Origin: Dama dama
Lineage: Eukaryota; Chordata; Mammalia; Artiodactyla; Cervidae
Direction of reading: 5' to 3'
Length of the DNA: 64,000 bases
Assembly: GCF_033118175.1 (NCBI RefSeq)
Contig: NC_083698.1
Span: forward strand, 48,401,501 to 48,465,500
Below are positions 1 through 11,755 of the stretch, one piece after another. Position numbers and translations under genes: made by a program. The notes below the pieces were generated by a model. That model worked only from the letters and a program-made list of their open reading frames with translations. It was not told where the DNA came from and searched no databases. Every line of letters starts with the position of its first letter. The first letter of the stretch is position 1.

Positions 1-190
1 AACCTTTTGTAAGATAAGTGATTGTGTGAACTCTCCCTGCACCAGAAACATTTATATTGACCTTTCCCCATGACCTCTTTAGAGCAGTTTCTCAGAGGTA
101 TCTGAGGTACTGTATCCCAACTGCAGTCCTCATTTTGCCCCCAATAATAATTAACTTGCAACTCTCACGTTGTACATCTTTTTTATCAGA
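1..190 (+). mobile_element. 3' part of a class I ERV LTR (R-U5 end)
   Basis: The window opens inside an LTR-like segment. It has a C-rich stretch, a degenerate poly(A) signal (AATAATAA near 143-150) and a T-rich end. Its order of short motifs (agcagtttctcagag, then gagctactg-like, then tcctcattttgcccc) parallels the better preserved LTR ending at 9880, in the same orientation. It could be a solo LTR remnant or the 5' LTR of the provirus whose pol/env remains lie at 6.8-8.9 kb. The start lies outside the window. Confidence 0.5.
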
Positions 191-275
191 TGTGTATGTG
201 TATATGTGTGTGTGTGTTTATACACACATATATAATAGAATATATCTATATAATGGAATAAATAATATATATAAC
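190..275. repeat. TG/TA-rich simple repeat
   Basis: This is an imperfect run of TG dinucleotides followed by TATA-rich sequence. It ends at the target duplication of the next SINE. Confidence 0.7.
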
Positions 276-280
276 TATTT

Positions 281-491
281 GGGCTTCCCTGATGGCTCTG
301 ATGGTAAAAAATCTGTCTGCAGTGTGGGAGACCTGGGTACAAAACCCTGGTCAGGAAGATCCCCTTGGAGAAGGGAATGCCTACCAACTCCAGTATTCTT
401 GCCTGGAGAATTGCATGGACAGAGGAGCCAGTGGGTTATAGTTCATTGGATCACAAAGAGCTGGACATGACTGAGCAACTAACACTTTCAC
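281..491 (+). mobile_element. Bov-tA SINE
   Basis: The element has the standard tRNA-derived head (gggcttccctgatgg), the internal gatcccc-ggagaaggg block, and the 3' BovB-derived tail ending cactgagcaac-like. Imperfect 10-bp flanking repeats (ataactattt at 271-280, ataacaattt at 492-501) look like the target-site duplication. Confidence 0.9.
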
Positions 492-501
492 ATAACAATT
501 T

Positions 502-654
502 TATGTTATTCCATTATGTATGTAATGGAATAGCACTCAGCCGTTGAAAAGAATGAAATAATGCCATCTGCAGCTACATGGATGGACCCACAGATTATCA
601 TACTAAGCAAAGTAAGTCAGAAAGAGAAAGACAAATATCATATAATATGATTGG
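502..654 (+). mobile_element. L1 3' end fragment
   Basis: The segment shows the typical end of L1 ORF2 and 3' UTR: a block meaning 'atggaatagcactcagccg', then 'tacatggatggacc', then 'agtaagtcagaaagagaaagac'. It is 5'-truncated and old. Confidence 0.75.
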
Positions 655-697
655 TGGTCTTCCCAATCCAGGGATCAAACCCACCCCTCCTGCAGAT
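655..697 (-). mobile_element. Short Bov-tA fragment, antisense
   Basis: About 43 bases match the antisense middle of a Bov-tA SINE (cttcccaatccagggatcaa). The fragment is wedged between the L1 tail and a BovB. No head or tail is present, so it is probably a deletion remnant. Confidence 0.5.
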
Positions 698-1879
698 ATT
701 CAAGCTGGATTTTAGAAAAGGCAAAGGAACCAGAGATCAAATTGCCAATATCCCTTGAATCATCAAAAAAGCAAGAGAGTTCCAGAAAAACATTCACTTC
801 TGCTTCACTGACTATGCCAAAGCCTTTGACTGTGTGGATCACAATAAACTGTGGAAAATTCTGAAAGAGATGGGACCACCTGACCTGCCTCCTGAGAAAT
901 CTGTATGCAGGTCAAGAAACAACAGTTAGAACTGGATATGGAACAATAGACTGATTCCAAATCAGGAAAGGAGTACGTCAAGGCTGTATACTGTCACCCT
1001 GATTATTTAACTTATATGAAGAGTACATCATGAGAAATGCTGGGCTGGATGAAGCACAAGCTGGAATCAAGATTGCTGGGAGAAATATCAATAACCTCAG
1101 ATAGGCAGATGACACCACCATTATGGCAGAAAGCAAAGAAGAACTAAAGAGCCTCTTGATGAACATGAAAGAGGAGAGTGAAAAAGTTGGCTTAAAGCTC
1201 AACATTCAGAAAACTAAGATCATGGCATCCAGTCTCACCACTTCATAGCAAATAGATGGGGAAACAATGGAAACAGTGACAGATTTTATTTTGGGGGGCT
1301 CCAAAATCATTGCAGATGGTGACTGCAGCCATCAAATTAAAAGATGCTTGCTCCCTGGAAGAAAAGTTATGACCAACTTAGACAGCATATTAAAAAGCAG
1401 AGACATTATTTTGCCAACAAAGGACTGTCTAGTCAAAGCCATGGTTTTTCTAGTAGTCATATATGGATGTGAGAATTGGACTATAAAGAAAACTGAGTGC
1501 TGAAGAATTGATGCTTTTGAACTGTGGTGTTGGAGAAGACTCTTGAGAGTCCCTTGGACTGCAAGGAGATCCAACCAGTTCATCCTAAAGGAAATCAGTC
1601 CTGAATGTTCATTGGAAGGACTGATGCTGAAGCTGAAGCTCCAATACTTTGGCCACCTGATGTGAAGAAATGAGTCATTTGAAAAGACCCTGATGCTGGG
1701 AAAGAGCGAAGGCAGGAGGAGAATGTGATGACAGGATGAGATGATTAGATGGCATCACCAGCTCAATGGACATGAGTTTGAGCAGACTCCAGGAGTTGGT
1801 GATGGACAGGGAAGTCTGGTGTGCTGCAGTCCATGGGGTCAGGAGAGGTGGACATGACTGAGCAACTGAACTGAATTGA
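698..1879 (+). mobile_element. BovB (RTE) LINE, 5'-truncated, copy 1
   Basis: The copy starts inside the reverse transcriptase domain and runs through the C-terminal region to the 3' end (cactgagcaactgaactg-like). It is inactive. The position of the catalytic YADD tyrosine is a TAG stop (1102-1104), followed by intact ADD codons, and there are several other stops. The downstream part encodes the typical C-terminal segment with the motif YGCENWTIKK (near 1460-1500). Confidence 0.92.
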
Positions 1880-2250
1880 AAAGTTTAGGTGACACAATCA
1901 TTCTACGAAAAACTAAAGAATTGCCTTTGCCTGGCAAATGTGTAAACCAGGATATGAATACAGGTTGCAAGGACCTAGACTAAGCCCAGTTAAGCTGACA
2001 GGATCTGCAAGATCGAGGTGAAAAAAGTGCCAGTATTAAATCGAAACTGCTAAGAATGTTTCCTCAGCCAAACCTAACAGATAGTAAGCCTTAATTATCT
2101 GAGCAAGCAACTTTAAGATATTCCAACTGCTAACTAATAAATTTACAACAATTTTGTAACACCTGTTTAAAAAAAAAAAGATACCTTATATATGTAAAGC
2201 TCATATCTAAGCTTTAAGTAAAGCCATTAGATCTCATTTATGTCTGTGTA
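1880..2250. other. Unassigned interval
   Basis: There is no recognised repeat or coding potential. The interval holds a short A-run at about 2169-2180. It may be old retroviral or unique sequence. Confidence 0.3.
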
Positions 2251-5200
2251 CACATTCTACAAAAAGATGTGACAGTGAAAGATGAACTCCCCAGTTTAGT
2301 AGGTGCCCAATATGCTACTGGAGAAGACCAGAGAAATAGCTCCAGAAAGAATGAAGAGGCTGGGCCAAAGAGGAAACAACACCCAGTTGTGGATGTGTCT
2401 GGTGGTGAAAGTAAAGTCTGATGCTGTAAAGAACAATAATGTATAGGAACCTGGAATGTTAGGTTCATGAATCAAAGTAAATTGGAAGTGGTCAAATAAG
2501 AGATGGCAAGAATGAACATCAAAACTTTGGGAATCAGTGAACTAAAATAGACTGGAATGGGAAATTTTAAATCAGATGACCATTATATCTACTACTGTGG
2601 GCAAGAATCCCTTAGAAGACATGGAGTAGCCCTCACAGTCAACAAAACAGTCTGAAATGCAGTAGTTGGGTGCAATCTCAAAAATGACAGAATGATCTCT
2701 GTTCGTTTCCAAGGCAAACCATTCAATATCACAGTAATCCAAGTCTATGCCTCAACCACTAATGCCGAAGAAGGTGAAATTGAACAGTTCCATAAAGACC
2801 TACAAGAACTTCTAGAACTAACACCAAAAAAAAAAAGATGTCCTTTTCATCATAGAGGACTGGAATGCAAAAGTTGGAAGTCAAGAGATACCTGGAATAA
2901 CAGGCAGGTTTGGCCTTGGAGTACAAAATGAAGCAGGTCAAGGCTGACAGTTTTGCAAGAGAATGCACTGATCATAGCAAACACCCTCTTTCAACAACAA
3001 AAGAGATGACTCTACACATAGACATCATCAGATGGTCAATACCAAAATCAGATTGATTACATTCTTTGCAGCCAAAGATGGAGAAGCTCTATACAGTCAG
3101 CAAAAAAGAAGACCTGGAGCTGACTGTGACTCAGATCACGAATTCCTTATTGCAAATTCAGACTTAAATGGAAGAATGTAGGGAAACCTACTAGTCCATT
3201 TAGGCAAGATCTAAATCAAATACTTCATGATTATGCAGTGGAAGTGACAAACAGATTCAAGGGATTAGATCTGATAGAGTGCCTGAAGAACAATGGACAG
3301 AGGTTGGTAACTCTGTACAGGAGGCGGTTATCAAAACCAAGGCCAAGAAAAAGAAATGCAAAAAGGCAAAACAGTTGTCTGAGGAGGTCTTACAAATAGC
3401 TGAGAAAAGAAGAGAAGTAAAAGGCAAAGGAGATAAGGAAAGATATACCCATTTGAACACAGAGTTCCAAAGAATAGTAAGGAGAGTTAAGAAAGCCTTC
3501 CTAAGTGAACAATGCAAAGAAATAGAGGAAAACAATAGAATGGGAAAGACTAGAGATCTCCTCAAGAAAATTAGAGATACCAAGGAAACATTTCATGCAA
3601 AGATGGGCACAATAAAGGACAGAAACAGTATGGACCTAAAAGAAGCAGAAGCTATTAAGAAGAGGTGGCAAGAATACACAGAGAACTATACAAAAAAGCT
3701 CTTAATGACCCAGATAAACATGATGGTGTGATTACTCACCTAGAGCCAGTCATCTTGAAGTGTGAAGTCAAGTGGGCCTTAGAAAGCATCACTATGAACA
3801 CAGCTAGTGGATGTGATAGGATTCTAGCTGAGCTATTTCAAATCCTCAAAGATGATGCTTATATTAAAATGCTGCATTCACTATGCCAGAAAATTTGGAA
3901 AACTCATCAGTGGCTACAGGACTGGAAGAGGTCAGTTTTCTTTTTTTTTCCCCCAATTATTTTTATTAGTTGGAGGCTAATTATTTTACAGTATTGTAGT
4001 GGTTTTTGCCATACATTGACATGAATCAGCCATGGATTTACATGTGTTCCCCATCCTGAACCCCCCTCCCACCTCCCTCCCCATCCCATCCCTCTGGGTC
4101 CTCCCAGTGCACCAGCCCCCAGTTTTCATTCCAATTCAAAAGGGCAATGCCAAAGAACATTCAAACTACCTCACAATTCTACTCATCTCACACGCTATCA
4201 AAGTAATATTCAAAATTCTCCAAGCTAGGCTTCAACAGTATGTGAACCGTGAACTTCCAGATGTTCAAGCTGGATTTAGAAAAGGCAGAGAAACTAGAGA
4301 TCAAATTGCCAACATCCATTGGATCACAGAAAAAGCAAGAGAATTCCAGAAAAATATCTACTTCTGCTTCATTGACTACGCTAAAGCCTTTGACTGTGTG
4401 GATCACAACCAAGTGCGGAAAAATCTTCAAGAGATGGGAATACCAGACCACCTCACCTGCCTCCTGTAAAACCTGTACAAAGATCAAGAAGCAACAGTTA
4501 GACCCAGACATGGAACAACAGACTGGTTCAAAATTGGGAAAGGAGTGGGTCGAGGCTGTATATTGTCACCCTGCTTATTTAACTTACATGCAGAGTACAT
4601 CATGAGAAATGCCAGGCTGGATGAAGCACAAGCTAGAATCAAGATTGCCAGGAGAAACATCAATAACCTCAGATGTGCAGATGAGACCACACTTCTGGCA
4701 GAAAGGGAAGAGAAACTAAAGAGCCTCTTGATGAAGGTGAAAGAAGAGAATGAAAAAGCCGGCTTAAAACTCAACATTCAAAAAACTAAGATCATGGCAT
4801 CCGGTCCCATCACTTCATGGCAAATAGATGGCAAAAAAAAATGGAAACAGGATCAAACTTTATTTTCTTGGGCTCCAAAATCACTGTAGATGGTGACTGA
4901 AGCTGTGATATTAAAAGATGTTTGCTCCTTGAAAGAAAAGCTATGACAAATCTAGACAGTGTATTAAAAATCAAAGACATCACTTTGTCAACAAAAGCCT
5001 GTATAGTCAAAGCTATGGTTTTTCCAGTAGTCATGTATGGATCTGAGTGTTGGACCATAAAGATGCCTGAGCACTGAAGAATTGATGCTGTTGAACTGTG
5101 ATGCTGGAGAAGACCCCTGCGATTCCCTTGGACTGCAAGGAAATCAAAGCAGTCAATCCTAAAGGAAATCAATCCTGAATATTCATTGGAGGGACTGATG

Positions 5201-5452
5201 CTGAGGCTGTAGTTCCAATATTTTGGTCACCAGTGAGCTGACTCACTGGAAAAGACCCTGATGCTGGGAAAGATTGAAGGCAGGAGGAGAAGGGTACAAG
5301 AGAGGATAAGATAGTTGGATGGTATCACCATCTCAAAGGATGTGAGTTTGAGCAACTCTGGGAGATGGTGAAGGACAGGGAAGCCTGGCATGCTGCAATC
5401 CTTGGGGTCACAAGGAGTTGGACATGACTGAGTGACTAAACAACAAGAACAC
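2251..5452 (+). mobile_element. BovB LINE, long, copy 2 (interrupted)
   Basis: Nearly the whole ORF2 region is recognisable. The order is 5' lead-in, AP-type endonuclease (2460-3150), linker with the basic, lysine-rich segment (3279-3731), reverse transcriptase (4190-4890), C-terminal region and 3' end. It is broken by many stops and frameshifts and by an antisense L1 tail at 3941-4119. The RT catalytic motif is CADE instead of YADD (4674-4685), so it could not be active even if reopened. The 5' UTR seen in the 32-36 kb copy is missing. Confidence 0.93.
3941..4119 (-). mobile_element. Antisense L1 3' end inserted into BovB copy 2
   Basis: The insert reads poly(T), then the reverse of an L1 tail: Ttattagttggaggctaa, then a pyrimidine-rich C tract. 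It matches, in reverse, the tail of the young L1 at about 58320-58500. The 8-bp sequence cagttttc occurs on both sides (3933-3940 and 4120-4127), and without the insert the BovB reads straight through. It is a severely 5'-truncated insertion of about 180 bp. Confidence 0.88.
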
Positions 5453-6820
5453 ATTATACATATGAGATATGTCTACTTCTAAAAGGTATTAGAATGGGAT
5501 TTATAAAGAGCTCTTTATAAATTAAGCATAATACTTTATTGTATCTAGGTTAATAAATAAGACCTTAATAATCTCTTGTACAAAAATAACTCTACATGAT
5601 AAAACTTTCAAGTAAATGTAAATGAGGTAAGAACTTTTGGATTAAACCTTTCAGGTAATCATATTTTAGAAATGTCTACTTAAGTAGAAATGTCTACTTA
5701 AAATGATCTTTCCAGATGTTTGGTAACTTAAGATCCTAACACTGTGCCAATTTAAGCTAGGTGATGAAAGTTTAGTTATTTAAAACATACTGAGACATGA
5801 ATTACTAAATTAAAAAAATTAAAAGTATCTGAAAATATTAATGAAAATGTTTGGTATCACCTAAGATGTTCTCTGTAAGAAAACACATGTTTTTAGAAAT
5901 TATCACTGATATTTAAGCTCACCAATTGATAACATGCCAATGCAAATATAGTTCATAATTGCTTACTTCTGAGTTTTACTAAAATTGAGATTTTAAGAGT
6001 TGAGGAATCTAATTTAAACATACAAATTTAAACTAACAAAAATAATACAGTAACTTTTCAGGATATAGTAGGAAATAAAATGTATGTAAAGAAAATATGA
6101 GAAATGTAATTACATTTTAGCAAAAAAAAAAAATGAGTTGGCTAATTTTATTTAGGTGAAAAATGAAAGACAGGCTGGATACAAAAAGTGATGAGAGATT
6201 ATGAAGAAGAACCCTGAGAAAAAAGTTTTATACATAGTTAAGATTAACTAAATTTAGGTTGAAGTTAACTAAGTAAATGGACTTTGTTACATGAGCTAAT
6301 GCAAGACTGGAAATTTTTTTTTCTTTCTGTTGTAAGTGCTCCTTTTGATAACAGATTGTGTGAGTTTCTGTGTCCTTAAATCATCTATATTTATTTTCTT
6401 TGTGACCTTAGTTAAATGAATAGGTATTGTTTCAGTGACCTATGATCCTGTGTTTTAAAGTCTTTTTGATATTTCTAACAAACTTCCCAAACATCAAAAT
6501 CTAACTAAGCTTTTTAGCCTCTAGCTGACTCTGGTATGGATGTTTCAAAGAAAGATCCTCAAGAGGAACCTCAGAGACGAATGTTAGGCTAAGTTTATTT
6601 GGTATTTTTAATTCAAAAACATTGTCAAGTGATTAAAGGTGAAGTTTAGGTTGTAATTATAGGTAAATATCATTAATACAGATATTTCAAAGTTTACATG
6701 GAACCTCTAACATCTGACATATCCTGATATAATGTTATAATTCTAGTGATTATACTACATGTTATAAGTTGCAGAAATATCCAAGTTTCCTAGTTACAGT
6801 GTACTCAAATCTTCAACCAT
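5453..6820. other. AT-rich unassigned interval
   Basis: About 1.4 kb of AT-rich sequence without a recognised family or open frame. It directly precedes the ERV pol remnant, so part of it may be unrecognised proviral sequence. A 14-bp palindrome (tctacttaagtaga, 5675-5688) lies within a small direct repeat of aaatgtctactta. Confidence 0.3.
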
Positions 6821-6825
6821 GTAGA

Positions 6826-7545
6826 AGGACCACAGCATGATTGGTAGGGAAGCTGCTTTTAGAAAGCGTGATTCCCAATTGGGGAATCCCCTCTGAACTA
6901 CATAGTGACAGAGGGACCCATTTTACTGGACAAATTGTTAAGGAAATTTATAAAATTTTATAAAATTTGGTCAATTATGCCACATCTCCATTGTGCCTAT
7001 CACCCCCAGTCTTGTGGGCTAATGGAAAGGACAAATGGAACAACAACTCAGTTGGTTAAAATTACGAATGCTTATTTCTTACCTTGGCGTAAAGCCCTTC
7101 TGTTGGTCCCCTCAACCTCAGATCCACTACTTTTGACAAATATCATTTGTCTCCCTTTGAGATTACTGCAGGGAGACCAATGAGACTGGATGAAAGGCTA
7201 TATGATCCTATATTACTTAAGGGAGATATATTATTGCAAGGATTTAATCAAATTATTGACAAGTCATTCTAAAGTTGTTTCTGAAGCTTATCATAGTAAT
7301 CTATCCTTAAATGAAGATCAAAAGTCCCATATCTTACAATCAGGAGATTATGTATATTAGAAAAGACATCTTTTAAAGGACTCCCTCCAATCTAGATGGA
7401 AGGGCCCTTATCGGGTTCTTTTGACTAGCTCATGTGCAGCAAAACTGAAAGGAATTGACTCTTGAATTTGTACTCCCCAACCTAAAAGGGCCCCTGTACC
7501 AGGCCGGTCTATGAAAAGACCTGTTGACCTCAAACTCACCTTAAA
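6826..7545 (+). pseudogene. ERV pol remnant: integrase core and C-terminus
   Basis: The translation near 6850-7180 shows the end of an integrase core: a motif like HCAYHPQSCGLMERTNGT (about 6986-7040), whose glutamate-containing ERTNG part is typical of gammaretroviral integrases. Further on, the C-terminal segment contains WKGPYRVLL (about 7399-7425), also characteristic of this family. In-frame stops interrupt it (for example in the block after GDYVY, near 7358), and the amino-terminal half is not recognised. It is non-functional. Class I assignment is inferred from these motifs. Confidence 0.75.
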
Positions 7546-7589
7546 GCAATACTCTGATAATAAGAAAACACCAATGCCAGGACAAGACG

Positions 7590-8888
7590 ATGATGATATC
7601 TGAAACAGATGGTTGTCCCAAGATGCCGGACCCGACCTGTATGACTGTTCATAATGTTTTCTCCTTGGTTTCTTTGACTTTTACACGTAAATCAAATGAG
7701 TTTCTACCATGGGCATGATCTTATGCAGATTTGAGAAATCAATCAAATTGCTGGGTTTGTGGTCAATCACCTGTCTCCAGTACTTCCAGTTTACCTTGAT
7801 GGGTCAGTACTTCCGGTTTACCTTGGTGGGTTTCTCCCCTCCAAGACTCTGATTAGATGGCTCTTAGAAAGTTTATTTTAGAAGAAAGGAATTATAGTTC
7901 TTTCTGTCCACCAATGATATCACTAGAGGGGATACACTCACTTGGCCAATCAAATATACTTATTCTGACCCTGGCCATAAATATGAATTTTCCCTTAAGG
8001 TTATTCAAGCTCAATCACAGCAACAAAAAAAAAATTCCAATTTAAAAAAAATGTAAACTCTAGACTATTAGGAGGGAGGCTTCCTCAGTTATGGGACAGA
8101 TTTACCTGGTTAACATCAAGCTATGTCATCTAAGCCTAAAGGTCCCCCTATTCTGGGAACAGTTAAATCATACATATATAACCAGAAAATTAGGATGGGT
8201 TCCTTATGAAAACTACCAATATACCACTTCTCTTAAAGACAGTGATTGGTATGGTACAGATTGGGTCAAATATCCAGAAATATACTGGCTGGCACCTAAT
8301 GGGATTCAATAGCTTCATGGGTTCAGTCTTTGGCCCTGGCTTCCACCAGGATAGCTTGGAAGGTGTACTTTAGGATTTTCTTGGGGTCAAAGCCACTTAC
8401 ATATAAATTTAGATATGACTCCAGCAAATTTACCACCAATACAAGCCCAAAGGGCCAAGAGGTGTGTATTTCACTGGTATGATCATTTAGCAGCTACTTT
8501 TGTGCCTTCAGTAGGATTGGAAAATTTTATTTCTCACATTGAAGCCCTAGCAAAATTCACTCAGAACACATTAAATGGTAGCAACCAGGCTATTAGCCTA
8601 CTAAATTCTGAGGTCTCTATGAAGAGAAAAGCTGTCTTACAAAATTGTATGGCCCTTGATATCCTTACAACATCTTAAGGGGGCACCTGTGCTATAATTC
8701 AAACAGAATGCTGTGTTTATGTACCAGATGAATCCTCTAATGTAACACAATGACTCACATGAAAAATCAGATTGCTGTCTTATATGATCCACTTCCTAGT
8801 CTTGGTGATGTTTTAGAAAAGACAGTCTGGTTCTGAAAGCTCATGGCTTAAATTTTTATTTACAACTTAATCAGTTATTAGCTATATT
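7590..8888 (+). pseudogene. ERV env remnant (surface and transmembrane parts)
   Basis: Fragments of an envelope are visible in plus orientation. Residues resembling surface-subunit sequence are at 8091-8312. A basic cleavage-like stretch followed by a hydrophobic segment is near 8447-8520. The conserved transmembrane region follows, with the immunosuppressive-domain-like helix (8630-8675) and a CX6CC motif (CAIIQTECC at about 8689-8715). A TAA stop at 8676-8678 lies exactly between the helix and the CX6CC motif, and further stops follow. The membrane anchor and tail are not recognisable and are disrupted by the SINE insertion. The gene is dead; it is described as found only. Confidence 0.72.
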
Positions 8889-9018
8889 GAGTGAGTGAGT
8901 GAAGTCGCTCAGTCGTGTCTGACTCTTTGCGACCCCGTGGACTGTAGCCTACCAAGCTCCTCCACCCATGGGATTCTCCAGGCAAGAATACTGGAGTGGG
9001 TTGCCATTTCCTTCTCCA
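8889..9018 (-). mobile_element. Bov-tA SINE in ERV env, with exact target duplication
   Basis: A 130-bp antisense Bov-tA, partial at its head, is flanked by perfect 12-bp repeats attagctatatt (8877-8888 and 9019-9030). Its tail carries a GAGT/GTGA short repeat. The insertion post-dates the provirus. Confidence 0.93.
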
Positions 9019-9599
9019 ATTAGCTATATTACTTGTACTCTATGATTTTTTTTTCGTATTACATAATGTATAACCAGGCCTTCAGCCAAAACTAATGGTA
9101 GCTAAATATCTTAGATCGCATTTATAACATAAAATAATTGTAATAGTGTGATTCTAGGTATGGGAAGAGACAATAAGGGAAATATCTCCTGGATTCAGTT
9201 TGGTTAAAAGATAGAAGATCCAGAGAATCTTTCATTATTTATCAATGGGCCTAATCTGGAAATTAACACTTGGAGAGACACATCAAAGAGGACCTTCCCC
9301 TGATCTGGGATGAGCCTCCCAGTGCCAAAACAAAATGGTCATGAAATGTCTCCCAAATATGGTTGACTTTATGAACATGGAGAGGGACTGTGAAATGAAA
9401 ATATCTCCTGCCATATCAATAAATAAGAAATGTCACAGTTACCATTGATTTCTGGCCTCCAAATGTGAATAAGGGCTCCCAAAACTGTGATCCAGCAGAT
9501 GCCACCACCCCTCACAGTGATTGCTAAGGAGCTTGCGGGGATGCAAGCAGCAGCCATCTATCACTCCTTAAGGTAAACAAGGAAACAGGATTTGGCCCC

Positions 9600-9880
9600 A
9601 GATAGCTGAGGTGTCTATGAAAGGAATGAATTCACTGAGCCCAGAGACTTGCTTCTTCCCATACACAGAATGCCAAATTGTTTAACTTGATACCTGATCT
9701 TTGATGTTCAAACTGCCGCCTCCCTTTGTTGCACACTTGTCAATAGCCTGACTCCCCACCCTGCCTCTGGAGCAGTTTTCTCAGAGCTACTGAGATGCTG
9801 TCTCCCGGGCTCAGAGTCCTAAACTTTCTGGCCTAATAAAATAACTCTCTATTCTCAGGTTGACTAATTTTTAGTCGACA
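9600..9880 (+). mobile_element. 3' LTR of the class I ERV (3' part certain)
   Basis: A clear poly(A) signal AATAAA lies at 9835-9840, preceded by C-rich sequence and followed by a T-rich U5 ending in CA (ttagtcgaca, 9871-9880). It shares motif order with the LTR end at 1-190. The 5' boundary is uncertain and could lie a few hundred bases upstream; a matching short target duplication was not found. Confidence 0.6.
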
Positions 9881-10463
9881 AAGGCACTTACAAAAAATGA
9901 AAATCATGGAGGCCTTTAAAAATGGTGACACAGGAGATTCCTAAACTATCACCACTCTTCCCATGGATGCACCCATGGATGCAATGAATGAACAACTACA
10001 CATGGAACAATTTCTTCCCAAAGAAATCCAGAAATTAGCTGAGCGATTCCTACACATCAGGCAAATGAGAAAAGCCACATGGAAACTGGTAGAAAAGGGA
10101 GTGCCATTAACCTTACCCCAGCAGACTGCCATACACCTGGGGGGGGGGGAACCCTCAACTCCAAGCTTCTCCCTAAGAAGCAAAGAGTTTAGACCCCAAT
10201 CTAGTACTTCAATGTTTAAGTCTCCCACATGAGGAGTGGGCCCCCAAAATACATACCTCTGTAACCTAACAGCTCAGGTCCACAAGACCCACAAGGCTCT
10301 AACAGCACAAGCATTCACTGTAGCTGTCACGGGGTTAAGCTCTGAGAGAGCAGCAAAAAATGCCCATTTCTGAGTCTTTGCCTGAATAACATACATTTGC
10401 ACTTTAAAAGCTACTGCCTGAGGGTCAAAATTCTAATTTAACATACACCTAGGGGCTGAATGT
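9881..10463. other. Unassigned interval with an 89-codon open frame
   Basis: A frame at 9963-10232 (plus) is open for 89 codons beginning MDAPMDAMNEQ. I do not recognise it. It contains an 11-12 base G run near 10139-10150, which is prone to length error. Given the flanking ERV material it may be degraded retroviral sequence. No supporting gene structure is seen. Confidence 0.25.
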
Positions 10464-10670
10464 GGACTTCCCTGGTGACTGAGACAGTAAAGAATCTGCT
10501 TGTAATGCAGGAGATCTGGGTTCCATCCCTCTGTCGGTAAGATCCCCTGGAGAACGGAATGTCTACCCATTCCAGTATTCATGCCTGGAGAATTCCATGG
10601 ACAGAAGAGCTTGTCTGGATACAGTCCACGGGATCACAAAGAGTCAGACACAACTGATCAGCTAACACTT
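10464..10670 (+). mobile_element. Bov-tA SINE
   Basis: The head ggacttccctggtgac, the gatcccctggagaa block and a tail ending in a gagtcagacacaactg-like block are all present. The element is complete or nearly so. Confidence 0.9.
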
Positions 10671-10934
10671 CTCTATTTAATGGGGAATTACTACATCAAA
10701 TAATTTATGTACCTATAAATTATATATCATGTTGACTGAGCAACTTTCACTACTCACTAGGGGTAAGTGCAATCCTTCCCAGAGATGAGAGAGGCCCAGC
10801 AGACACCTTACCCACCACCTCCTTCCTGCCTGCTCCATATAGCTAGTGAAGGAGTCTTTTGGGCCTAGAAAAGAGAACAGTCTCAAAGGCCCCTTGCTGA
10901 ATCATCTAACTTCGGAGAAAACAAAACAGATTTT

Positions 10935-11290
10935 AGTTCCACCCTGATGCTCCAGGCCGGTTGCATCTATCTGGGACTTACCAACCCCTGTCCGGGAACT
11001 TTGCACCCCCTACACCTGCCCAGAAGACTTATCACCTCCTGCCCAACTACAAATGTCATCTCAACAAAAGAATATTCAAAATATCCTGCCTGATTAACGT
11101 TTCCCTTATCACTTCCACAAACCTCCCTGTAAGTATGAAGCCTCCCTAATCCCTCTCCGCGCTCAGCCTGGTCATTAGGCTGACTGTCGCCCCTCCTTGC
11201 CTGAATAAAGGTAACCTACTTCTGTTGAGGTCGTCTTTCCTTTTCTGCCTCGCCAGAACTATACCCTACAGCTAGTATTACCCTTGAGGG
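10935..11290 (+). mobile_element. LTR-like block (family uncertain)
   Basis: C-rich, U3-like sequence is followed by gaataaaggtaacc (AATAAA at about 11203-11208) and a T/C-rich stretch with tctgcctcgcc, which is the layout of an R-U5 region. The family and exact ends are not recognised. Confidence 0.45.
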
Positions 11291-11361
11291 AACCAGTACA
11301 CACACCTGTTCCCCAACTTTTGCAGCTGCCACCTAAAAGGTGGGTGCCCAAATTGCCTTAG

Positions 11362-11755
11362 TTCTGATAGGAAGTATTATAGAAAAGGGAACACTTATTC
11401 ACTATTGATGAGAATGTAAATTGGTACAGCCACTATAGAAAACAGTATGAAGGTTCCTCAAAAAATTAAAAATAGAATTATCATACGATCTAGCAATTCC
11501 ACTTTGGGAATCTTATAAAAAAAGTAAAACTTATGGATGCAGCAAACAGACTGGTGGTTGTCAGAGGCAGGGGGTAGGGTAAGGTAAAGGTGGGTGAAAT
11601 GAGTGAAGGTGGCCAAAAGGTACAAATTTCCAGTTACAAAATAAGTCAATCCTGGGGGTGTCATGTACAGTATGGTTACTATAATGATACTTTACTATAT
11701 ATTTGAAATTTACTAATAGAATAGTTCTTTAAAATTCTCTCAGAATGAAAATAAA
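11362..11755 (+). mobile_element. L1 ORF2 end and 3' UTR, fragment
   Basis: The segment matches the C-terminal L1 ORF2 block (gaatgtaaattggtacagcc) and continues into a 3' UTR with tggtggttgtcagaggc and atatttgaaatttactaa. It lies directly before a second, similar L1 tail. Confidence 0.75.

Larger units (their letters stand above)
6825..9880 (+). mobile_element. Class I (gammaretrovirus-like) ERV remnant, pol-env-3' LTR
   Basis: The order integrase end, envelope surface/transmembrane parts, 3' LTR is that of a provirus in plus orientation. Gag, protease and RT are not recognisable upstream. All frames are broken. A Bov-tA SINE sits in the env 3' part (8889-9018). The element is an old, dead copy. 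Confidence 0.8.

Noticed and set aside
9963..10232. 89-codon frame as a retroviral gag
   Set aside because: No gag landmark (major homology region or zinc knuckle) is visible, and it lies downstream of the 3' LTR.
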